64,000 nucleotides of DNA from Psychroserpens damuponensis (lineage in GTDB: Bacteria > Bacteroidota > Bacteroidia > Flavobacteriales > Flavobacteriaceae): the NCBI RefSeq assembly GCF_000826655.1, contig NZ_JXJO01000021.1, positions 1-64,000 of the forward strand, written 5' to 3'. The translations under genes were made by a program, and so were the position numbers. Below the pieces are notes generated by a model. That model saw only the letters and a program-made list of their open reading frames with translations, did no database searches and was not told the origin of the DNA. Below are positions 14,487 to 20,862 of this stretch, piece after piece (within the stretch, counting starts at the first letter, position 1; each line of letters opens with the position of its first letter).

Positions 14487-14510
14487 ACACGTATATATAC
14501 GAAACGTGTA
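14487..14510 (-). other. attI-like junction next to the integrase
   Basis: The AAC core at 14486-14488 (GTTAGCAAAC on the minus strand) forms the 5' end of cassette 6. Immediately beyond it is a perfect 12-base palindrome CGTATATATACG (14490-14501) enclosed by ACACG and CGTGT. There is no long second arm as in the six attC-like sites, as expected for an attI site that is not a large hairpin. The call rests on position between integrase and first cassette; strand-exchange activity is not shown. Confidence 0.6.
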
Positions 14511-14606
14511 CTCAAAGATAACAAAATTTTAATCATAGCAGAAATTCAAGTATAGCTTGCTATAATAAAAAATTACATGTGCGCATTTTATGTATCATTC
14601 ATTTTT

Positions 14607-14639
14607 TTTGACTAAATTTAACAATGTTTGATATTTATA
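14607..14639 (+). promoter_or_regulatory. Possible integrase promoter
   Basis: TTTG at 14607-14610 and TATTTATA at 14632-14639, 21 bases apart, approximate the Bacteroidota -33 (TTTG) and -7 (TAnnTTTG) elements. The integrase ATG is 14 bases further on. The -7 match is imperfect. I saw no obvious LexA-type operator here. Confidence 0.35.
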
Positions 14640-14653
14640 ATACGCATATCTAA

Positions 14654-15721
14654 ATGAATCTAAAGTCTTATACCTTCTTATTGGGAACTCATAGAAACAA
14701 AAACGTAATTTGGGTGCATTTTACCTTTAGTATAAAACTTAAAAATGAATTTAGAAAACGTTTTCCATCTGCCAAATGGAGCCAAACAACCAAACAATGG
14801 TATCTTCTAGATTTTCCAGCAGTGAGATCTGTATTAAATATTAAAGTAGATAGCGCTTACTCAAAACTAAAGAAGCAAATCCATCCTAATAATAAAATAG
14901 CATTTCAAAAATTTAACCAACAATTAGAATTAAAAGCATACAGCCCAAATACCTGCAGAATGTATTTGTCCGAATTTGCGCATCTACTCATCATATTAAA
15001 TCATATTTCTGTTGATAGCCTGTCTCATAAACGACTAAAAGATTATTTCTTATACTGTGTAAAGACTTTAAAAATGAAAGAAAGAAAAATGAATGGCAAA
15101 ATTAATGCTGTTAAGTTTTACTTCGAAAAAGTCATGCACGAACCCAAAATGTTTTTTGATATACCAAGGCCAAAAACACCTGCTACTTTGCCTAAAATGT
15201 TGAGTAAAGCCGAAATTAAACGACTTTTTAATCAGGTGAACAATGAAAAACATTTACTCATTTTAAAACTGTGCTATGGTATGGGTTTACGAGTAAGTGA
15301 AATAGTGACTATAAAAATTCATCATATCGATAGTGATAGAATGCAAGTTCTTATTGCTGGATCTAAGGGTAAAAAAGATAGATATGTAAACTTACCAGAA
15401 AGCATTTTAGACGCCTTAAGAACATATTATAAAAATTATAAACCAAAAGAATGGCTTTTTGAAGGTCAATACAAAGGTGCCTATAGCTCACGTAGTGTAC
15501 AAGCTGTTTTTAAACGTGCTATGGGAAAAGCAGGTATAAAGAAACAAATAGGTATTCATGGTTTGCGCCATAGCTACGCTACACATCTTTTAGAAAGTGG
15601 AGCAGACCTACGTTTTATCCAACAGCTATTAGGGCATCATAGTATTAAAACCACTCAAATCTATACACATGTGTCTAACAGAACAAGATCAAATCTTAAA
15701 AGTCCTTTAGATTCTTTATAA
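14654..15721 (+). CDS. Integron-type tyrosine recombinase
   Basis: A 355-residue tyrosine recombinase, divergent from the cassette array. An N-terminal domain of about 70 residues (PSAKWSQTTKQWYLLDFPAV at 38-57, recalling HARP-like helicase add-on domains) precedes the core-binding domain (about 75-165) and the catalytic domain (about 175-355). Catalytic residues are R213 (GLRVSE), K240/241 (KGKKDR), H302 and R305 (HGLRH), H328 (LGHH) and Y337 (IYTHV). It ends SPLDSL, like the SPLDAL tail of IntI1. Between LPES (247-250) and HGLRH there are about 50 residues, clearly fewer than in IntI1, so the IntI-specific extra domain seems absent. Being next to the array and attI-like core, it most likely moves the cassettes (inference); a XerC/D-like integrase of another element is the alternative. 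Confidence 0.92.
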   Translation: MNLKSYTFLLGTHRNKNVIWVHFTFSIKLKNEFRKRFPSAKWSQTTKQWYLLDFPAVRSVLNIKVDSAYSKLKKQIHPNNKIAFQKFNQQLELKAYSPNTCRMYLSEFAHLLIILNHISVDSLSHKRLKDYFLYCVKTLKMKERKMNGKINAVKFYFEKVMHEPKMFFDIPRPKTPATLPKMLSKAEIKRLFNQVNNEKHLLILKLCYGMGLRVSEIVTIKIHHIDSDRMQVLIAGSKGKKDRYVNLPESILDALRTYYKNYKPKEWLFEGQYKGAYSSRSVQAVFKRAMGKAGIKKQIGIHGLRHSYATHLLESGADLRFIQQLLGHHSIKTTQIYTHVSNRTRSNLKSPLDSL

Positions 15722-15795
15722 TAATTTTTAAGGCAATGTGCTGGTTGTAAGAGCGCATTTAATAAAGAATAATTTAAATAAACGATACGAAAAAA

Positions 15796-15825
15796 AAAGC
15801 GCAAGTGTTATATCACTCGCGCTTT
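15796..15825. terminator. Bidirectional terminator after the integrase gene
   Basis: A strong hairpin, AAAGCGC-A-AGTG, loop TTATAT, CACT-C-GCGCTTT, with A's before and T's after, between the integrase gene and the convergent Crp/Fnr gene. It also marks the end of the integron-like region. Confidence 0.85.
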
Positions 15826-15919
15826 AATAGCTATTAATTAATCAAAGGGATTTTGATTAGGCACAGGTTGCAAAATTAAGCCCATTAAAAGAGATTAAAA
15901 TTGATGTATGTTAATAAAT

Positions 15920-16486
15920 TTAATTTTTTGATAACTCTTTTCTTATCCTGCTTAAACTTTCTGTAGTTATACCTAAATATGAAGCTATATGGTAATTTTT
16001 AATGCGTTTTTCAATATGAGGAAATTCATCATTAAACCTAATGTAACGTTCTTTTACAGTTTCCGATAAATTAGAAATCGTTCGTTTTTGAAATGCTGCA
16101 AAGGCACTTTCTAATTTTTTTCTAATATGAGTTTCTGTGCTTGGTAGCGTTTGAAATAAATAGGCTCTATCGCTTCTAGAAATTTTAAATAATGTCGCAT
16201 CTTGTAATACTTCTAGTGTCATGATGGCTTTGGTTAATGAAAAAAAAGCGGTAAAATCTGAGATCCACCAATCTTTAATGCCAAACTGTATCGTGTGGTC
16301 TTTGCCTTGGTCATCAGTATAAAATGTTCTCAGGCAACCTTCTGTAATAAAATAAATATCGTTTACAACATCGCCAACCTTTATAATAGTGTCTCCTTTT
16401 TTGTAATTACGTTTTTGTACCACAGAATCTATGATTTTTATCTCTGCTTCAGAAAATGAAATATTTGTAAAAATCTCGTTAAACAT
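15920..16486 (-). CDS. Crp/Fnr-family transcriptional regulator
   Basis: A 188-residue regulator with a cyclic-nucleotide-binding-type beta-roll (about 22-110; YKKGDTIIKVGDVVNDIYFITEG) and a C-terminal helix-turn-helix (YHIASYLGITTESLSRIRKEL at about 166-186). It has no iron-sulfur cysteines. It shares the overall plan of the cassette 3 regulator but the sequences are clearly different. It stands alone just outside the array; targets cannot be read from the sequence. Confidence 0.88.
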   Translation of the reverse strand: MFNEIFTNISFSEAEIKIIDSVVQKRNYKKGDTIIKVGDVVNDIYFITEGCLRTFYTDDQGKDHTIQFGIKDWWISDFTAFFSLTKAIMTLEVLQDATLFKISRSDRAYLFQTLPSTETHIRKKLESAFAAFQKRTISNLSETVKERYIRFNDEFPHIEKRIKNYHIASYLGITTESLSRIRKELSKN

Positions 16487-16606
16487 AAATGGCTTACAAC
16501 GTATTAGGTGTGACGTGTGTCAATAATATACGTAAAACCTTTAAAATGAGTATGTGAGATTCGGTATTCTCTTTATAAATTAGTTAATCGGTTGTTTTTA
16601 ACAAGA

Positions 16607-16637
16607 AAAAACCACTTTGAATTCACAAAGTGGTTTT
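16607..16637. terminator. Terminator for htpG
   Basis: Perfect hairpin AAAACCACTTTG, loop AATTCA, CAAAGTGGTTTT, lying just beyond the htpG stop; A and T tracts on both sides let it work in both directions. Confidence 0.85.
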
Positions 16638-16664
16638 CATTTAAAATTTCCGAAGAAATAAAAA

Positions 16665-18575
16665 TTATTTTATCATCTCGTAACTACGTTTAATAAAATT
16701 AGTGAGCTCTTCACCTTTTAATAAACCTTGAGATAAACGTGCCAAGTCTAAACTTTGCGTAATTAAACGTTCTTGCTTTTTCTTGGTTTTTGTGTTTAAA
16801 ATTTCGCTCACTAGCTCAGAGTTTGTATTAACAATGAGGTTGTACATTTCTGGCATATTACCAAACATGTTCATTCCGCCACCACCAGTTTGCTGCATCT
16901 CTTTCATACGACGCATAAATTCTGGCTGCGTAATAATAAATGGGCTTGCATCACTATCACTAGCTTCTAATTGTACCGTGAATTTTTCCTGCGGAATCAC
17001 CTCTTTTAATAAGGTGTCTAGTGCTGTGTTTTCTTCTTCGGAAAGTTTAGAAATCGCAGTCTCGTCCTTTTTAATTAAATTATTGATATGATCTCCATCA
17101 ACACGAGCAAACGTAATGTTCTCTTTGGTAGTCTCTAATTTTTGAATTAAGTGAGATACAATTGGAGAATCTAATAACAACACTTCATAACCTTTAGCTT
17201 TTGCCGACTCAATATATGAGTGTTGCGCATCTGTATTAGAAGCATATAAAATCACAAGCTTATCATCCTTATCGGTTTGCTTCGCTTTTATTTTATTAAA
17301 TAATTCGTCATAAGTATAAAACGTACCATCTACAGTTGGGTATAATGCAAAAGCATCTGCTTTTTCAAAGAATTTATCTTCACTAAGCATACCATATTCA
17401 ATCACAATCTTAATATCGTCCCATTTAGCCTCAAAATCTTCACGATTGGCATTAAATAACGATTTTAATTTATCACCAACCTTACGTGTAATGTAAGATG
17501 AGATTTTTTTAACAGCACCATCGGCTTGTAAGTAACTACGAGATACGTTTAATGGAATATCTGGAGAATCAATCACACCTCTTAACATGGTTAAGAATTC
17601 TGGTACGATGCCTTCAACATTATCAGTAACAAACACTTGGTTTTGGTACAATTGAATTTTATCCTTTTGTACATTTAAATCGTTCGTCATTTTTGGGAAA
17701 TATAAAATCCCAGTTAAATTAAACGGATAATCTACATTTAAATGAATATTAAATAAAGGCTCTTCAAATTGAGCAGGATATAATTCTCTATAGAAATTTT
17801 TATAATCATCACCTTCTAATTCTGTTGGCTGTTTGGTCCAAGCAGGATTTGGGTTATTAATAATATTATCTACAGTAATTTGTTTGTGTGGCTCAGTAGT
17901 TTCTTTACCATCTTTATCTGTTGTAGTTTGTGGTGTAAATTCAGGATCGTTAATCTCTTTAGTACCAAACTTAATTGGCACAGGCATAAATTTATTATAC
18001 TTAGATAACAGTTCACTAATTTTACCTTCTTCTAAAAACTCTGTAGAGTCTTCTGCAATATGTAAAATGATTTCAGTTCCTCTTGAGGTTTTATCTGAGG
18101 CTTCTAGTGTAAACTCAGGTGATCCATCACAGGTCCAATGAGCAGCAGGAGCATCTGTATGAGATTTTGTAATAATCTCTACTTTTTCTGCAACCATAAA
18201 AGCTGAGTAAAATCCTAGTCCGAAATGTCCAATAATCCCAGAGTCTTTTGCTGAGTCTTTGTACTTATCTAAAAACTCTTCAGCTCCAGAAAATGCCACT
18301 TGGTTAATGTATTTTTCAACCTCTTCAGCACTCATTCCTAAACCTTGATCAATAATATGAAGTTTTTTACCTTCTTTATCAATTTTTACTTCAATTACAG
18401 GGTTTCCATATTCACTTTTAGAATCTCCAATACTTGCTAAATGCTTTAGTTTAAGCGTTGCATCTGTAGCATTACTAATCAACTCACGTAAAAATATTTC
18501 GTGATCACTGTACAAGAATTTTTTAATGAGTGGGAAGATGTTTTCTACCGATACATTAATGTTTCCTTTTGTCAT
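16665..18575 (-). CDS. htpG: Chaperone protein HtpG (Hsp90)
   Basis: A 636-residue bacterial Hsp90, an ATP-dependent cytosolic chaperone for late folding of client proteins. The GHKL ATPase domain is at the N-terminus (FLRELISNATDA near 24-35, DQGLGMS near 77-83, GHFGLGFYSAFMV near 116-128), followed by the middle domain (SRSYLQ) and a C-terminal dimerisation domain. Length and motifs are normal. It is monocistronic, with its own terminator. The upstream region holds TTTG and TACTTTTT about 18 bases apart on the minus strand, a possible promoter. No CIRCE-type repeat was seen. Confidence 0.97.
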   Translation of the reverse strand: MTKGNINVSVENIFPLIKKFLYSDHEIFLRELISNATDATLKLKHLASIGDSKSEYGNPVIEVKIDKEGKKLHIIDQGLGMSAEEVEKYINQVAFSGAEEFLDKYKDSAKDSGIIGHFGLGFYSAFMVAEKVEIITKSHTDAPAAHWTCDGSPEFTLEASDKTSRGTEIILHIAEDSTEFLEEGKISELLSKYNKFMPVPIKFGTKEINDPEFTPQTTTDKDGKETTEPHKQITVDNIINNPNPAWTKQPTELEGDDYKNFYRELYPAQFEEPLFNIHLNVDYPFNLTGILYFPKMTNDLNVQKDKIQLYQNQVFVTDNVEGIVPEFLTMLRGVIDSPDIPLNVSRSYLQADGAVKKISSYITRKVGDKLKSLFNANREDFEAKWDDIKIVIEYGMLSEDKFFEKADAFALYPTVDGTFYTYDELFNKIKAKQTDKDDKLVILYASNTDAQHSYIESAKAKGYEVLLLDSPIVSHLIQKLETTKENITFARVDGDHINNLIKKDETAISKLSEEENTALDTLLKEVIPQEKFTVQLEASDSDASPFIITQPEFMRRMKEMQQTGGGGMNMFGNMPEMYNLIVNTNSELVSEILNTKTKKKQERLITQSLDLARLSQGLLKGEELTNFIKRSYEMIK

Positions 18576-18921
18576 TTTTATTCGTTTTTTTTACCTCTGT
18601 CATATTGAGCGAACTCCATATGACTTAGAGATAAGGTTATTTATTGTTTTTAATTTCTAAATGTATTAAGTCAAAAAAAGTACCAAGGCTGATAATGTGA
18701 CAAACTGACATCATTTTTTCTGCGGAAATGTAAAACCTTCACGATTTGCCTTTAAATGTCAAAGGGTTAGAGTGTAATCCAATTTCCGAAGCACAACTTA
18801 ATACTATGCGTGCATAACGAATGCGTTTGTGTTTAAATCATAGTAAGGTGCAAATCCTTAAATTGCATGACTGATTTAATTAAAAGAGCGTCCCATTTTT
18901 TGGGAACAAAAACAAGTTTTT
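18576..18921. other. Intergenic region between htpG and the KAS III gene
   Basis: A 346-base gap between divergent genes. I see no RNA gene or repeat. It should hold both promoters. Near the KAS III start, GTCCCA and TGGGAAC (18890-18905) could form a small hairpin before the ATG. The word TTCCGAAG occurs at about 18781. Confidence 0.4.
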
Positions 18922-19932
18922 ATGTACAATTCTAAGATTATTGGTTTGGGACATTACGTTCCTGATAACGTAGTGACAAATGATGATTTATCCAAAATGA
19001 TGGATACAAATGATGCGTGGATCCAGGAACGTACAGGAATTAAAGAACGTCGTTGGGCCATTCCAGGAACTGACGATACTACTTCAGGAATGGGAGTGAA
19101 AGCTGCCAAAATTGCCATTGAACGCTCTGGTTTAGATAAAGATGATATCGATTTTATTGTGTTTGCAACCTTAAGTCCAGATATGTATTTTCCTGGTCCT
19201 GGTGTGCAAGTACAACACGCACTAGATATTAAAACGGTTGGTGCTTTAGATGTGCGTAACCAATGTTCTGGTTTTGTGTATGCTCTTTCTGTAGCAGATA
19301 ATTTTATCAAAACTGGGATGTATAAAAACATTTTGGTGATTGGTAGTGAGTTACATTCTCACGGATTAGATAAAACCACTCGCGGACGAGGAGTCTCCGT
19401 AATTTTTGGAGATGGAGCAGGAGCTGCTGTATTAACAAGAGAGGAAGATACAAGCAAAGGAATTTTATCTACGCACTTACATTCGCAAGGTGAACATGCC
19501 GAAGAATTGGTATTGATTGCTCCTGGTATGGGTAAGCGTTGGGTAAATGATATTATAGCAGATAATGATCCTAATGACGAAAGTTATTTCCCGTACATGA
19601 ACGGACAATTTGTATTTAAAAACGCAGTAGTTCGTTTTAGTGAAGTGATTATGGAAGGCTTAATGAAAAACAACTTACAAGTTGATGATATAGATATGTT
19701 AATACCGCATCAAGCCAATTTGCGTATCGCTCAATTTATACAACGTAAGTTTAAATTAGAAGATGACCAAGTGTTTAATAACATCCAAAAATATGGAAAC
19801 ACGACGGCTGCATCTATACCAATTGCGTTAACCGAAGCTTGGGAAGAAGGTAAAATAAAAGAAGGTGATACGGTTGTATTGGCTGCTTTTGGTAGTGGCT
19901 TTACTTGGGGAAGTGTGATTATGAAGTGGTAA
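18922..19932 (+). CDS. 3-oxoacyl-ACP synthase III family protein
   Basis: A 336-residue thiolase-fold condensing enzyme of the FabH/KAS III family. The catalytic triad is Cys115 in NQCSGFVYAL, His in IPHQANLRI and Asn in YGNTTAASIPIAL, and the protein ends with the FGSGFTWGSVI signature. It condenses an acyl-CoA primer with malonyl-ACP. The segment around the cysteine (CSGF rather than the CAAF/CSG-A of housekeeping FabH) suggests a paralogue for special fatty acids or secondary metabolites, and no other fab genes are adjacent, so I give no gene symbol. Confidence 0.88.
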   Translation: MYNSKIIGLGHYVPDNVVTNDDLSKMMDTNDAWIQERTGIKERRWAIPGTDDTTSGMGVKAAKIAIERSGLDKDDIDFIVFATLSPDMYFPGPGVQVQHALDIKTVGALDVRNQCSGFVYALSVADNFIKTGMYKNILVIGSELHSHGLDKTTRGRGVSVIFGDGAGAAVLTREEDTSKGILSTHLHSQGEHAEELVLIAPGMGKRWVNDIIADNDPNDESYFPYMNGQFVFKNAVVRFSEVIMEGLMKNNLQVDDIDMLIPHQANLRIAQFIQRKFKLEDDQVFNNIQKYGNTTAASIPIALTEAWEEGKIKEGDTVVLAAFGSGFTWGSVIMKW

Positions 19933-19935
19933 CCA

Positions 19936-19955
19936 ATCCCTTTGCAGAAAGGGAT
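19936..19955 (+). terminator. Weak hairpin after the KAS III gene
   Basis: ATCCCTTT, loop GCAG, AAAGGGAT directly after the stop codon, without a clear T tract. A similar tail (AGAAAGGGGTCTCATC...) follows the E2 gene stop near 31240. It may be a terminator or an RNA 3'-end element. Confidence 0.4.
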
Positions 19956-20027
19956 CTCATTATATAATTTTATTTAAATTATCTAAAACCTTTTAAAAAT
20001 TGTTGGTAAAAACACCAGCATTGTCAT

Positions 20028-20357
20028 ATGCATTTAAAAATGAAGGCATCAGTCAAATTATTTTTAAAAATTTTCATTTTTCTTGTAGTATTTGAAATTG
20101 CACTAGGTATCGGAAACGCCTACTTATTTGCAGAAGGCACATCTATTTTTAATATTAAATTAAGTACGTTAACTAATTTGCTTCTTCGCTTTTTAAGTTT
20201 TCCAATGAGTATTTTTGGACGAGACTTACCATTTTATGCAAGAGAAGCTTGGCTTGGGATTGTGTTAACTATTCTCAATATAGCCATACAATCTTTTATT
20301 GTGATGCAACTTTATAAAACATTGAGACGCTCAAAAACAAAAAATCCCAAAGTCTAA
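20028..20357 (+). CDS. Small membrane protein of unknown function
   Basis: A 109-residue protein with two or three hydrophobic segments (about 8-36, 45-68 and 75-100). The second ATG, at 20040 (MKASVKLFL), is an equally good start. I do not recognise a family. It is followed immediately by a terminator hairpin that overlaps the stop codon, so it is a complete transcription unit. The aromatic/Leu-rich composition and lone position suggest an inner-membrane protein. Confidence 0.6.
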   Translation: MHLKMKASVKLFLKIFIFLVVFEIALGIGNAYLFAEGTSIFNIKLSTLTNLLLRFLSFPMSIFGRDLPFYAREAWLGIVLTILNIAIQSFIVMQLYKTLRRSKTKNPKV

Positions 20358-20370
20358 ACTTCGGGATTTT
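20341..20370 (+). terminator. Terminator overlapping the stop codon of the small membrane protein gene
   Basis: AAAATCCC pairs with GGGATTTT around a 14-base loop that includes the TAA stop, followed by TTTC. Confidence 0.75.
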
Positions 20371-20572
20371 TCTGCTATTAATCAATTTAATTATACACTA
20401 AAACTATAACCATTAAATCATGATGTATTAAATTGATTAGCTATAAAACTTATCACACTCTTAAGACGCTTAAATTTTCATTTTATTTCATAGATGTTCG
20501 GTTTTAACTATCAATTAACAGTTGCTGTTTGTGTAATTCTTAGCCTGAGATTTGAAGTGTTCAAATTTTAGC

Positions 20573-20604
20573 TAAAAAAAAGCCTGTAGTTCTCACCACA
20601 GACT
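20573..20604 (-). terminator. Orphan terminator on the minus strand
   Basis: On the minus strand AGTCTGTGG, loop TGAGAA, CTACAGGCT (one G.T and one C/T-type wobble) runs into eight T's. It lies about 145 bases beyond the receptor gene's own terminator, so it has no obvious gene. Confidence 0.7.
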
Positions 20605-20748
20605 TTCCTCGTTATTAATTAATTAACTTTATTTAAGGGTTAACTTAAATACACCAAATATTATGATGAGCATTTTGTCGTAATAACTATTGGTAGATAA
20701 CATATTTTAATGTGTTTAACATTTATTTATAATACGTCTAATACAAAC

Positions 20749-20776
20749 AAAAACCCAAAACTTGCGTTTTGGGTTT
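20749..20776. terminator. Terminator for the TonB-type receptor gene
   Basis: Perfect hairpin AAAACCCAAAAC, loop TTGC, GTTTTGGGTTTT, about 90 bases past the receptor stop codon. Confidence 0.85.
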
Positions 20777-20862
20777 TCTTATTCAATAACCGTACAATTA
20801 ACACTAACCATCAACTATTATATGTAGGTTACCAAATGTTTCTTTGATCTATGATTAGGTGG

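Larger units (their letters stand above)
1..14487 (-). mobile_element. Integron-like gene cassette array (six cassettes)
   Basis: Six palindromic attC-like sites divide the minus-strand genes into cassettes. Predicted boundaries (plus strand, between AA and C of the AAC core) give cassette 1 at 3-1060, cassette 2 at 1061-4643, cassette 3 at 4644-7050, cassette 4 at 7051-8158, cassette 5 at 8159-11967 and cassette 6 at 11968-14487. Reading on the minus strand, each cassette starts with TT of a GTT core, carries one to four genes and ends with its own attC-like site. The 5' end of every cassette matches the distal core of its own site: for example GTTGGCAACAATATT against GTTGGCAACAGTATT in cassette 3. 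A tyrosine recombinase lies divergently at the proximal end. The structure is read directly; calling it an integron is inference from known integron architecture. Multi-gene cassettes with their own regulators are unlike classic single-gene promoterless cassettes. Confidence 0.85.
20371..20862. other. Gene-free region with two terminators
   Basis: This 490-base stretch holds two rho-independent terminator hairpins (20573-20604 and 20749-20776) and A/T-rich sequence. Only one of them is needed by the receptor gene to the right, so the other may end a small untranslated RNA. No open frame of note. Confidence 0.5.

Noticed and set aside
1..15721. Region 1 as a prophage or ICE
   Set aside because: There are no structural, packaging, conjugation or relaxase genes, and the recombinase is associated with repeated sites rather than a single pair of attachment sites.
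20590..20604. GAGGAAAGTC on the minus strand, like the start of RNase P RNA
   Set aside because: The following sequence forms a short terminator and lacks the rest of the RNase P structure.
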